From positions 1 to 38,008 of the forward strand of contig CACZJD010000021.1 of the NCBI GenBank assembly GCA_902781325.1: 38,008 bases of DNA, given 5' to 3'. Origin of the DNA: an uncultured Lachnospiraceae bacterium. Lineage in GTDB: Bacteria; Bacillota; Clostridia; Lachnospirales; Lachnospiraceae. A program made the position numbers and the translations under genes. Positions 17,605 through 25,467 of the stretch are shown here, in pieces; position 1 is the stretch's first letter; each line of letters begins with the position of its first letter. The notes beneath the pieces are model-generated. The model saw only the letters and a program-made list of their open reading frames with translations, ran no database searches and had not been told where the DNA came from.

Positions 17605-18132
17605 ATGAAGTATGTCATCGTTGGAAAGAACATGGAAGTATCTCCTTCACTTGAGAAATCCGTGAAGGACAAGCTCGGCAAACTTGAGAAATTCTTTGCC
17701 GAGGACACCACCGCTCATGTCACTCTCGAGGTCAATCACGGGCGGCATATCATGGAGGTGACTATACCCACCAAGGGAGGAGTGATCCGCTGTGAACAGA
17801 GCAGCAATGATATGTACACTACTATTGATCAGGCAGAGGAAGTGATCGAGAAACAGCTCAAGAAGTATAAGAGCAAGATCGTCAAGAAGCACAAAGCGCA
17901 GGCCGCTTTCAAGAGAGAATATCTCGAAGAGCCCTATGCTTCAGACGAAGAGATCCGCATTGTGAGAAACAAACAGTTCGAGATGAAGCCCATGTATCCC
18001 GAGGACGCATGCGTGCAGATGGAACTTCTCGGACACGGCTTTTACGTATTCCGCAATGCAGAGTCCGAAGAGATCAACGTAGTGTATAAGAGAAAGGACG
18101 GAGCTTACGGCCTGATCGAACCCGAGGAATAA
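17605..18132 (+). CDS. hpf: Ribosome hibernation-promoting factor, long form
   Basis: A 175-residue HPF. The N-terminal S30AE domain (about 1-95, MKYVIVGKNMEVSPSLEKSV...) binds the 30S decoding centre. The C-terminal domain (about 120-175, RNKQFEMKPMYPEDACVQMELLGHGFYVFRNAE...) mediates dimerisation into 100S ribosomes in long-form HPF. It acts in stationary phase or under stress. The GTG at 17599 is in frame but belongs to the SD (AGAGGTG), so the ATG at 17605 is taken as the start. It is driven by an extended -10 promoter. Confidence 0.95.
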   Translation: MKYVIVGKNMEVSPSLEKSVKDKLGKLEKFFAEDTTAHVTLEVNHGRHIMEVTIPTKGGVIRCEQSSNDMYTTIDQAEEVIEKQLKKYKSKIVKKHKAQAAFKREYLEEPYASDEEIRIVRNKQFEMKPMYPEDACVQMELLGHGFYVFRNAESEEINVVYKRKDGAYGLIEPEE

Positions 18133-18172
18133 GATCCGGAAGCATTCCTTTTCCGGTCTGAACAGGTAACAC

Positions 18173-18200
18173 GGCGGTTTCTCACGCTATCGGGACCGCC
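18173..18200 (+). other. Stem-loops between hpf and crt
   Basis: GGCGGT (18173-18178) pairs with ACCGCC (18195-18200). A CCGGAA/TTCCGG pair lies just after the hpf stop (18136-18156). Neither has a T-run. No promoter for crt is evident in the 106-bp gap, so read-through from hpf or an undetected start is possible. Confidence 0.35.
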
Positions 18201-18238
18201 ATGATTATAAACAAACAAGATGGATGGAGGAGTTGAAA

Positions 18239-19033
18239 ATGGGATTTATTGATTATGAAGTGGACGGAGCTGTAGGTATTATCACCATCAACCGCCCCAA
18301 GGCACTCAATGCGCTTAACGAGGAAGTTCTTAATGAGCTGGAGCAGACTTTTGACGCTGTTGACCTCAGCGTCATCCGCTGCCTGATCCTCACCGGCGCC
18401 GGCGAGAAGTCTTTCGTTGCAGGTGCGGACATCGGAGCGATGAGCACCATGACCAAGGCAGAGGGCGCTGCTTTCGGCAAGAAGGGAAATGACATTTTCC
18501 TCAAGATCGAGAAGTTCCCTATCCCTGTGATCGCTGCTATCAACGGTTTTGCTCTGGGCGGCGGCTGCGAGATCTCCATGTCCTGCGATATCCGCATCTG
18601 CTCCGACAACGCTATGTTCGGTCAGCCTGAGGTCGGCCTTGGAATCACCCCCGGTTTCGGCGGCACACAGAGACTGGCTCGTCTTGTCAGCCCCGGCATG
18701 GCTAAGCAGCTGATCTACACAGCCCGCAACATCAAGGCGGACGAAGCCAAGAGGATCGGACTTGTCAACGAAGTTTATCCGCTTGAGGAGCTCATGCCCG
18801 CAGCCAAGAAGATGGCGGCATCCATCGCGGCAAATGCTCCGATCGCAGTTCGCGCATGCAAGAAGGCGATCAACGAAGGCCTTCAGGTAAGCATCGACGA
18901 AGGCGTCGCGATCGAAGAAGAACTCTTCGGAAGCTGCTTCGAGAGCTATGACCAGGTAGAGGGAATGGCCAACTTCCTTCGCAAGAAAGACGACCCCAAG
19001 AAGGTCAAGAAGGTCGCTTTCAGGAACGAATAA
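18239..19033 (+). CDS. crt: Crotonase / 3-hydroxybutyryl-CoA dehydratase
   Basis: A 264-residue enoyl-CoA hydratase family enzyme. The oxyanion-hole segments are AGADIGAM and NGFALGGGCE, with catalytic Glu111 and Glu131 (FGQPEVGLGITPGFGGTQRL). In the butyrate pathway it dehydrates (S)-3-hydroxybutyryl-CoA to crotonyl-CoA. The start at 18239 follows GGAGG by eight bases; an in-frame ATG at 18224 lies upstream of the SD and is less likely. The next gene is hbd, its pathway neighbour, 103 bp downstream. Confidence 0.95.
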   Translation: MGFIDYEVDGAVGIITINRPKALNALNEEVLNELEQTFDAVDLSVIRCLILTGAGEKSFVAGADIGAMSTMTKAEGAAFGKKGNDIFLKIEKFPIPVIAAINGFALGGGCEISMSCDIRICSDNAMFGQPEVGLGITPGFGGTQRLARLVSPGMAKQLIYTARNIKADEAKRIGLVNEVYPLEELMPAAKKMAASIAANAPIAVRACKKAINEGLQVSIDEGVAIEEELFGSCFESYDQVEGMANFLRKKDDPKKVKKVAFRNE

Positions 19034-19136
19034 TTTCCTGACCGGTCAAAAGAGTGCGCATTCCCGACGGAGTGCGATTCATTAAAGGCAATACTATTTT
19101 GCAATATATTTATAGTTATCAAAGGAGGATACTAAA

Positions 19137-20018
19137 ATGAAAGTTGCTGTTATCGGCGCTGGTGCAATGGGATCCGGAATCGCTCAGACATTCGCTCAGT
19201 GTGATGCTGTTGAGAAGGTCTATCTCTGCGATATCAAGCAGGAGTTTGCTGACGGCGGTCTTAACAAGATCAAGAAGGGTCTTGACAAGCTGGTAGCAAA
19301 GGGCAAGATGGAGCAGGCAGCTGCAGACGCTATTACCGGAAAGATCGTTACCGGACTTAGCGACATCGCTGTAGATCCCGACCTCGTAGTTGAGGCTGCT
19401 CTTGAAAGAATGGACGTCAAACAGGACTGCTTCAAGAAGCTCCAGGACGAGATCGTAAAGAACCCCGACTGCATCTATGCGTCCAATACTTCTTCCTTAT
19501 CCATCACACAGATCGGCGCAAGCCTTTCCAAGCCCATCATCGGCATGCACTTCTTCAATCCCGCTCCCGTTATGAAGCTGGTTGAGGTTATTGCAGGTAT
19601 CAACACTCCCGCTGAAACTGTTGAGAAGGTCATCGAGATCTCCAAGCAGCTCGGCAAGGTTCCGGTACAGGTCAATGAGGCTGCAGGCTTCGCCGTAAAC
19701 AGAATCCTGGTTCCCATGATCAACGAAGCAATCAACGTTTATTACACAGGAACTGCTGACATCGAAGGCATCGACAACGGCATGAAGCTCGGCTGCAACC
19801 ACCCCATGGGCCCGCTGGAACTCGGCGATTTCATCGGTCTGGATATCTGCCTGGCAATCATGGATGTTCTCTTCGAAGAGACTCACGACAACAAGTACGC
19901 GGCAAGCCCTCTGCTTCGCAAGATGGTCCGCGGCAAGAGACTCGGCGTTAAGACCGGCATCGGCTTCTATGATTATTCTAACGGCCCTCGCAACAAGGTG
20001 CCCACAGATAAGATGTAA
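19137..20018 (+). CDS. hbd: 3-hydroxybutyryl-CoA dehydrogenase
   Basis: A 293-residue NAD(P)-dependent dehydrogenase. The N-terminal Rossmann motif is GAGAMGSGIAQ (7-17), with catalytic His138 (GMHFFNPAPVMKLVEV) paired with Glu150. The C-terminal helical dimer domain contains NHPMGPLELGDFIGLD and the terminal GxKTGxGFYDY motif. It reduces acetoacetyl-CoA to (S)-3-hydroxybutyryl-CoA, the step before crt. The SD is AAAGGAGG. The usual next gene, bcd, is not present; etfB follows after 265 bp. Confidence 0.96.
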   Translation: MKVAVIGAGAMGSGIAQTFAQCDAVEKVYLCDIKQEFADGGLNKIKKGLDKLVAKGKMEQAAADAITGKIVTGLSDIAVDPDLVVEAALERMDVKQDCFKKLQDEIVKNPDCIYASNTSSLSITQIGASLSKPIIGMHFFNPAPVMKLVEVIAGINTPAETVEKVIEISKQLGKVPVQVNEAAGFAVNRILVPMINEAINVYYTGTADIEGIDNGMKLGCNHPMGPLELGDFIGLDICLAIMDVLFEETHDNKYAASPLLRKMVRGKRLGVKTGIGFYDYSNGPRNKVPTDKM

Positions 20019-20060
20019 TCAGAGCGGCTTCAACGAGCGATCTATAATATGACATGCGAA

Positions 20061-20093
20061 CCCGGCAGGGAGCAGATGAGTTCCTCTGCCGGG
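20061..20093 (+). other. Strong stem-loop after hbd
   Basis: CCCGGCAG (20061-20068) pairs with CTGCCGGG (20086-20093) and extends inward by GGA/TCC. No T-run follows. It probably protects the 3' end of the crt-hbd message or reduces read-through into etfBA. Confidence 0.5.
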
Positions 20094-20210
20094 ATACTGA
20101 CATAGCCGGCACATGGGACTTTGATTTGATTTTCGAATAAGCTTATTTGTTATTGCTTATAGCAGTTCATTGCCTTGGAATGGCGGTGCATGTTATATTT
20201 GTATAAGATT

Positions 20211-20256
20211 GTATACACTGTGTCTGCTCGGACAGAAGGAGCAGTCGGCAGTATAC
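20211..20256 (+). promoter_or_regulatory. Symmetric dyad in the etfBA leader
   Basis: GTATAC (20211-20216), CTGCTC (20224-20229), GAGCAG (20239-20244), GTATAC (20251-20256), all centred on about 20234. The two GTATAC sites are 40 bp apart, near four helical turns. It could be a leader hairpin or a double operator. A possible promoter lies upstream (TTGCCT 20170-20175, 18 bp, TATATT 20194-20199). Confidence 0.4.
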
Positions 20257-20283
20257 GAAATAACATCCCAGGAGGAGGACAAT

Positions 20284-21103
20284 ATGAACATTCTTGTTTG
20301 CGTAAAACAGGTTCCGGATACGACTCAGATTAAGATCGATCCGGTAAAGCACACCCTGATCCGTGAGGGTGTCCCGGCTATTCTGAATCCTTTTGACGGC
20401 TATGCTCTCGAGGCAGCAGCTCGCATTAAGGACAAAAATCCCGATACCAAGATCGTAGTAGTCACCATGGGACCGCCGCAGGCAGTCGCAGTCCTGAAGG
20501 AATGCGTCGCGATCGCGGCTGACAAGGGCTATCTGGTAACCGGCCGTACTTTCGGCGGATCTGATACTCTTGCTACTTCCTACATCATTTCCCACGCCAT
20601 TAAGAAGATCGAAGAGACCGAAGGTGCTTTCGACGCAATCTTCTGCGGCCGCAATCTTCTGCGGCAAGCAGGCAATCGATGGTGATACCGCGCAGGTTGG
20701 TCCCGAGATCGCTGAGTGGCTGGGACTTCCCCAGGTTACCTATGGACTCGAGTGCGAAGCAGTTGAGGGCGGCCTGAAGGTCCAGAAAGAAGCTGAGAAC
20801 GGCAAGCAGATCATCGGCATCAAGTTCCCTTGCCTTGTTACTTTCACAAAGCCTTCTTTCGATCCTCGTTATCCCACAATCAAGCGTAAACTTGCTGCTA
20901 ACAGAGCTAAATTCGAGACACTGGGCGATGATTTCGATTCCACCATGGATAAGGCTCACTATGGTCTTGCAGGATCTCCTACACATGTTAAGAAGTCCTT
21001 TACTCCTCCCGTAAAGCAGGGCGGAATCAAGATCAAGGAAGAGACCGGCGCAGAGTCCGCGGCTAAGCTGGCTAAGATTCTGACTGATAATGGAATTATC
21101 TGA
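20284..21103 (+). pseudogene. etfB: Electron transfer flavoprotein beta subunit, frameshifted
   Basis: The N-terminal part (MNILVCVKQVPDTTQIKID... to FDAIFCG) reads in the frame of 20284 and stops at 20685. The rest (from CGKQAIDGDTAQVGPEIAEWLG to the end) reads one frame over, to 21103. The break is a 16-bp tandem duplication of GCAATCTTCTGCGG plus two bases (20635-20664). Removing 16 bases restores one continuous protein of 267 residues, the normal EtfB length. EtfB with EtfA binds FAD and, in butyrate producers, bifurcates electrons with Bcd. The SD is AGGAGGAGG. Either a real inactivating mutation, a phase-variable tract, or an assembly/sequencing error; the sequence alone cannot decide. 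Confidence 0.9.
20635..20664 (+). repeat. 16-bp tandem duplication inside etfB
   Basis: GCAATCTTCTGCGG occurs twice with a two-base CC between the copies, making a 16-bp period. The junction forms the palindrome TGCGGCCGCA. Sixteen bases shift the frame by one. Confidence 0.9.
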
Positions 21104-21117
21104 CAGGAGGGATAACA

Positions 21118-22128
21118 ATGGAAGCTAAGACAAAAGACCTTTGGGTATTTATTGAAACTAACGAGGATGGTTCCCCGAAGAAAGTCGGTTTGGAGCTCCT
21201 GAATCCCGGCCGTACCCTTGCAACCAAGCAGGGCGGAAAGCTGGTAGGCGTTGTTATCGGTAACAACGTTGCAGAAGCTGTCGAGCAGGCCGGCATTTAC
21301 GGCGCCGATCAGGTTATCGTAGTCGAGGGACCTGAGTACCAGCAGTTCACGACCGATGCATATGTAAACGCTCTTACATATGTCGTCGAGAAGTATGGCC
21401 CCACCACAGTCATGATCGGTGCTACACCGAACGGCCGTGACCTTGGCCCCCGCTTCTCCTCCAGACTCAGAACCGGTCTTACAGCAGACTGCACGAGCCT
21501 TGACATCGACGAAGAGACTGGCAACGTTGCATGGACACGTCCTGCATTCGGCGGCAACCTGATGGCTACCATCATGTGCCCTGACCACCGCCCTCAGTGC
21601 GGTACTGTTCGTCCCGGCGTCTTCAAGAAACCTGAAGCCGGCGAGAACAAGGCAGAAGTCATCAGAGAAGATTATCATGTCGCTCCCGAAGACATCCGCA
21701 CATGCATTCTTGAGACCATCGAAGATGCAGCAGGCGAGATGGTCGATCTCGAAGGCGCTGACATCATCGTATCCGGCGGACGCGGAATGGGCGGCCCTGA
21801 GGGATTCAACACCACTCTTAAGCCCCTCGCGGATCTGCTCGGCGGCGTAGTAGGTGCTTCCCGTGCAGCTGTTGACAGCGGCTGGATCGCACACGCTCAC
21901 CAGGTTGGCCAGACCGGCAAGACCGTTGGACCTAAGCTTTACATCGCTTGCGGTATCTCCGGCGCTATCCAGCACGTAGCAGGTATGAGCAGCTCTGACT
22001 GCATCGTTGCTATCAACAAGGATGAGGATGCCAACATCTTCAACATTGCTGATTACGGCGTAGTCGGCGATCTGTATGAAGTGGTTCCCGCGCTCACCGC
22101 TGAGATCAAGAAGCTGAAAGAGGCATAA
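21118..22128 (+). CDS. etfA: Electron transfer flavoprotein alpha subunit
   Basis: A 336-residue EtfA. The N-terminal nucleotide-binding-like domain is followed by the C-terminal FAD domain. That domain carries the signature VSGGRGMGGPEGF, GASRAAVDSGWI, QVGQTGKTVGPKLYIACGISGAIQH and a terminal INKDEDANIFNIADYGVVGDLYEVVP segment. With EtfB it transfers electrons to or from acyl-CoA dehydrogenase. The SD is AGGAGG, and it follows etfB by 14 bp in the same transcript. Intact, in contrast to its partner etfB. Confidence 0.96.
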   Translation: MEAKTKDLWVFIETNEDGSPKKVGLELLNPGRTLATKQGGKLVGVVIGNNVAEAVEQAGIYGADQVIVVEGPEYQQFTTDAYVNALTYVVEKYGPTTVMIGATPNGRDLGPRFSSRLRTGLTADCTSLDIDEETGNVAWTRPAFGGNLMATIMCPDHRPQCGTVRPGVFKKPEAGENKAEVIREDYHVAPEDIRTCILETIEDAAGEMVDLEGADIIVSGGRGMGGPEGFNTTLKPLADLLGGVVGASRAAVDSGWIAHAHQVGQTGKTVGPKLYIACGISGAIQHVAGMSSSDCIVAINKDEDANIFNIADYGVVGDLYEVVPALTAEIKKLKEA

Positions 22129-22153
22129 TTTCAATATTGCAGACAATATGAGA

Positions 22154-22187
22154 GGCCGCATGGACCGTTTGGTTCATGCGGCCTTTA
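22154..22187 (+). terminator. Terminator after etfA
   Basis: GGCCGCATGGACC (22154-22166) pairs with GGTTCATGCGGCC (22171-22183), followed by TTTAGTT. The T-run is short but the stem is strong. Confidence 0.75.
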
Positions 22188-22267
22188 GTTAATGAAATTT
22201 CAGCACATCAGGCCCCAAATGTTTTTTCGGGGCTCTGAAAAAATAATATAAAAATATTGATATTTTA

Positions 22268-22296
22268 TTCACAATTAGATTTTGCTGTGATATAAT
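22268..22296 (+). promoter_or_regulatory. Promoter of the thiolase gene
   Basis: -35 TTCACA (22268-22273), 17 bp, -10 TATAAT (22291-22296) with TGn extension. A GGCCCC/GGGGCT hairpin lies upstream (22211-22236). An AAAGCCG/CGGCTTT pairing lies in the ~105-nt leader. Confidence 0.75.
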
Positions 22297-22401
22297 AGAT
22301 AAGGTGATAAAAAAGCCGTGTATGGACGCATATTTCGTGTTTGCGGCTTTCACCGGAGCAAGGAGTGAAACATATTATTTAAGGAAAATTGGAGGAAAGA
22401 A

Positions 22402-23580
22402 ATGGCAAAGAAAGTTGTTTTGGCGGGCGCATGCCGTACGGCAATCGGCAAGATGGGCGGACAGCTCAGCACAGTTAAGGCTGCTGATCTTGGCTCAATC
22501 GTGATCAAGGAAGCTCTTAAGCGCACCGGCGTTCCTGCAGACCAGGTTGATGAAGTCCTCATGGGCTGTGTTATCCAGGCAGGCCAGGGCCAGAACGTGG
22601 CAAGACAGGCTTCCATTGGCGCAGGTCTTCCTGTAGAAGTTCCCGCAGTCACCATCAACGTAGTATGCGGTTCCGGTCTGAACTGCGTCAATATGGCGGC
22701 TGAGAAGATCATCGCAGGTACTGCTGATATCGTTATCGCAGGCGGCATGGAGAACATGTCCCTCGCTCCTTATGCAGTTATGCAGGGCCGTTATGGTTAC
22801 AGAATGAACAACGGCGTTCTGGTTGACACCATGATCAAGGATGCTCTTTGGGATGCATTCAACGACTATCACATGATCAAGACCGCTGACAACGTAGCAG
22901 AGCAGTGGGGCCTTACAAGAGAAGAACTCGACGTATTCGCGGCAAACAGCCAGAATAAGGCATGTGCAGCTATGGAAGCCGGCAAGTTCAAGGATGAGAT
23001 CGTTCCTGTAGAAGTCAAGATGAAGAAGCAGACTGTCATCGTTGACACTGACGAGGGCCCTCGTCCCGGCACAACTCCCGAAGGTCTTGCTAAACTTCGC
23101 ACAATCAATGCCGGCGGCGTTACAACAGCAGGCAATGCTTCCGGAATTAACGACGGCGCGGCTTGTGTCGTAGTCATGAGCGAAGAGAAGGCGAAAGAGC
23201 TGGGTGTTACCCCTATGGCAACATGGGTAGCAGGCGCGCTCGGCGGCGTAGATCCCTCCATCATGGGTGTTGGACCTGTTGCAGCTACCAAGAAGGTTCT
23301 TGCAAGAACCGGCCTTACGATCGACCAGTTTGATCTGTATGAAGCAAACGAAGCATTCGCGGCTCAGTCCGTAGCAGTAGGAAAAGAGCTCGGCTTCGAT
23401 CTTTCCAAACTCAATGTCAACGGCGGCGCGATCGCTCTCGGACACCCCGTAGGAGCTTCCGGATGCCGTATCCTTGTAACTCTCCTTCACGAGATGGTCA
23501 AGAGAGATGCCAAGAGGGGCCTTGCTACTCTGTGCATCGGCGGCGGCATGGGCTGCGCTACCATCGTAGAGAGAGACTGA
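22402..23580 (+). CDS. thl: Acetyl-CoA C-acetyltransferase (thiolase)
   Basis: A 392-residue thiolase of standard length. The acyl-carrying Cys89 is in NVVCGSGLN, with His348 in GHPVGASG and Cys378 in LCIGGGMG, the three catalytic positions of biosynthetic thiolases. It condenses two acetyl-CoA to acetoacetyl-CoA, the first step of the pathway that hbd and crt continue. SD GGAGG. It has its own promoter after the etfA terminator. A second, broken copy follows 88 bp downstream, evidently a tandem duplication that has diverged. Confidence 0.96.
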   Translation: MAKKVVLAGACRTAIGKMGGQLSTVKAADLGSIVIKEALKRTGVPADQVDEVLMGCVIQAGQGQNVARQASIGAGLPVEVPAVTINVVCGSGLNCVNMAAEKIIAGTADIVIAGGMENMSLAPYAVMQGRYGYRMNNGVLVDTMIKDALWDAFNDYHMIKTADNVAEQWGLTREELDVFAANSQNKACAAMEAGKFKDEIVPVEVKMKKQTVIVDTDEGPRPGTTPEGLAKLRTINAGGVTTAGNASGINDGAACVVVMSEEKAKELGVTPMATWVAGALGGVDPSIMGVGPVAATKKVLARTGLTIDQFDLYEANEAFAAQSVAVGKELGFDLSKLNVNGGAIALGHPVGASGCRILVTLLHEMVKRDAKRGLATLCIGGGMGCATIVERD

Positions 23581-23602
23581 TAACTTTGTAAAGACTGTAA
23601 AT

Positions 23603-23637
23603 ACCGCCCCTGGACATAAAATCCTGGGGCGGTCTTT
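23603..23637 (+). terminator. Probable weak terminator or attenuating stem after thl
   Basis: ACCGCCCC (23603-23610) pairs with GGGGCGGT (23626-23633), then CTTTG. The poor T-run suggests partial read-through into the second thiolase copy. Confidence 0.55.
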
Positions 23638-23667
23638 GAATAATCACATTTCAGGAGGAAGAAATCC

Positions 23668-24772
23668 ATGAGCAAGAGAAAAGTAGTCCTGGCAGGTGCC
23701 TGCAGAACAGCGATCGGAACAATGGGCGGACAGCTCAGCTCCATTCCGGCTCCCGATCTGGGCGCTTTGGCGATCAAGGAAGCTCTTAAGAGAGCAGGCG
23801 TTAAGCCCGAGCAGGTCGATGAGGTCTATATGGGCAACGTTATCCAGGCAGGTCTCGGACAGAACCCCGCAAGACAGGCTGCCATCAACGCAGGCATTCC
23901 TGTAGAAGTTCCCGCTATCACCATCAACGTTCTCTGCGGATCCGGACTTCACTGCGTAAACCTGGCTGCCAAGCTTATCGAGAACGGCAACGCCGACATC
24001 GTAGTAGCAGGCGGTATGGAGAGCATGTCCAGAGCTCCTTATCTTGTACAGCAGGGCCGTTTCGGCTATCACAGCTGAGAATATCGCTGAGGAGTGGGGA
24101 CTTACAAGAGAGCAGCTCGATGAGTTTGCCGCATGGTCCCAGCAGAAAGCTTCCAAGGCAATCGAGGAAGGAAAGTTTAAGGATGAGATCTTCCCTGTGG
24201 AAGTCAAGGTGAAGAAGAATACAATTGTCGTCGATACAGACGAAGGCCCTCGCCCCGGCACAACAAAGGAGTCCATCGCGAAGCTTCGCCCTGCGTTCAA
24301 GAAAGACGGCGTTGTCACAGCAGCTAACTCCTCCGGCATCAACGATGCTGCAGCAGCTATCATCGTTATGAGCGAAGAGAAGGCTAAGGAACTCGGCGTA
24401 AAGCCTCAGGCTACATGGATCGCAGGCGAGCTGGCAGGCGTAGAGCCCCGCATCATGGGAATCGGTCCTGTCGCGGCTACCCGCAAGACCATGGAGAAGT
24501 GCGGCTACACGATCGGCGATTTCGACCTGATCGAGGCGAACGAGGCGTTTGCGGCACAGTCTGTTGCAGTCGGACATGACCTTGGATTTGATATGGATAA
24601 GCTCAATGTCAATGGCGGCGCGATCGCTCTCGGACACCCCGTAGGCTGCTCCGGCACTCGTATTCTCGTAACGCTCATCTATGAGATGGAGAAGAGAGAC
24701 GCCAAGAAGGGCCTTGCTACGCTTTGCGTAGGCGGCGGTATGGGCTGCGCGGCGATCGTAGAGAGAGACTGA
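23668..24772 (+). pseudogene. Second thiolase copy, frameshifted by an internal deletion
   Basis: The first part ([17 protein letters not shown]..., Cys90 in NVLCGSGLH) runs to QGRFGYHS and stops at 24078. The remainder, from [15 protein letters not shown], reads in another frame to 24772 and keeps the GHPVGCSG histidine and the LCVGGGMG cysteine. Compared with the intact upstream copy, about 27 codons after GRxGY are missing and one base remains, a deletion of about 80 nt that also shifts the frame. Both the lost segment and the frame change make a working thiolase impossible as written. The SD is AGGAGG. Real decay or an assembly fault in two similar tandem genes are both possible. Confidence 0.9.
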
Positions 24773-24822
24773 TCCGGAGAAGGCATCGGGTAAAATAGAA
24801 GAGGTTGAAATGATATGCTCAA

Positions 24823-24854
24823 AGGGGCGTCGCTTAATGCGGCGCCCCTTTTCC
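24823..24854 (+). terminator. Terminator after the second thiolase copy
   Basis: GGGGCG, T, CGC and its complement GCG, G, CGCCCC form a stem ending at 24849, followed by CTTTTCC; A-run on the 5' side. Confidence 0.85.
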
Positions 24855-24912
24855 ATACACCGGGCTGCCATTCATACCCATTGTTCTTTAGAGTGTCATT
24901 TCTCAGTAAAGA

Positions 24913-24997
24913 CAGGAACCGGGCTTCGAAGAGCCCGGTTCCTGATGCAAAATATAAGCACGCAAACAACGCAAAACTCCGGCTATTTGGCCGGAGT
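24913..24997. other. Two hairpins between thiolase and tRNA-Arg terminators
   Basis: CAGGAACCGGGC (24913-24924) pairs perfectly with GCCCGGTTCCTG (24933-24944). ACTCCGGC (24976-24983) pairs with GCCGGAGT (24990-24997). Read on the minus strand each is followed by a short T-run, so they may be back-up terminators for tRNA-Arg. The rest of 24855-25006 shows no gene. Confidence 0.55.
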
Positions 24998-25006
24998 TTC
25001 AGTGCA

Positions 25007-25038
25007 CAAAAAAAGCTTCGTCTTACGACGAAGCTTTT
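25007..25038 (-). terminator. Terminator of tRNA-Arg (ACG)
   Basis: AAGCTTCGTC, loop TTAC, GACGAAGCTT with A-run and T-run on the two sides. On the minus strand it lies five bases after the tRNA. Confidence 0.88.
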
Positions 25039-25042
25039 TCGA

Positions 25043-25116
25043 TGTAAGTGACAAGATTCGAACTCGCGACCTTCTGGTCCGTAGCCAGACGCTCTATCCA
25101 GCTGAGCTACACTTAC
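25043..25116 (-). tRNA. tRNA-Arg (ACG)
   Basis: Acceptor GTAAGTG/CACTTAC, D-arm GCTCAGCTGGATAGAGC, anticodon loop CTACGGA giving ACG (wobble A expected to be inosine), discriminator A. Confidence 0.96.
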
Positions 25117-25127
25117 ACAACACAAAT

Positions 25128-25156
25128 ATATTATAAGAAAAAGCACGTTTTGTCAA
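25128..25156 (-). promoter_or_regulatory. Promoter of tRNA-Arg
   Basis: Minus strand -35 TTGACA (25156-25151), 17 bp, -10 TAATAT (25133-25128). A TATAAT at 25135-25130 overlaps but would give a 15-bp spacer. Confidence 0.8.
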
Positions 25157-25260
25157 CAAATAATTTTAGAGTTTTAAGAAGTGATGGAAGCCGGAAGCGC
25201 CTGGTTGTCGGAATATCATTTATTGCCGGCGGCTGCAGGAACGGGAATTGGCTTGTTTCG

Positions 25261-25284
25261 CAGATATTTTCGGAGAAATATCTG
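25261..25284 (+). promoter_or_regulatory. Hairpin in the 311-bp region before the LacI-type gene
   Basis: CAGATATTT (25261-25269), six bases, AAATATCTG (25276-25284), a perfect 9-bp dyad without T-run, possibly an operator. A weak promoter candidate follows (TTGACG 25361-25366, 17 bp, AATGAT 25384-25389). Nothing else is recognised in 25157-25467. Confidence 0.35.
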
Positions 25285-25467
25285 TGATTATGAACATAGA
25301 TGGTTTTTTTATCGATAATTCAGAAGGATTTAAAGAAAGGATTTCGTGATTTTACGATAATTGACGAAAAACTATATTTTGACAATGATGGATCGGCTGT
25401 GCCGGCAAGAAAAAACTTGCGGATTTTCCTCTGCGGCAGATAGGATAAATGCAGGGAGGACACTAAT

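Noticed and set aside
20570..21103. The 3' part of etfB as a separate gene
   Set aside because: Its first ~23 codons are an out-of-frame translation of etfB; the real match starts only at the duplication.
20959..22161. Minus-strand open frame of about 400 codons opposite etfA
   Set aside because: Shadow of etfA, which has all family motifs; no ribosome-binding site.
24044..24772. The downstream part of the second thiolase as an independent gene starting at its first ATG
   Set aside because: The first residues (MYSRAVSAI) are an out-of-frame read of the thiolase, and there is no SD; it is the 3' half of the broken gene.
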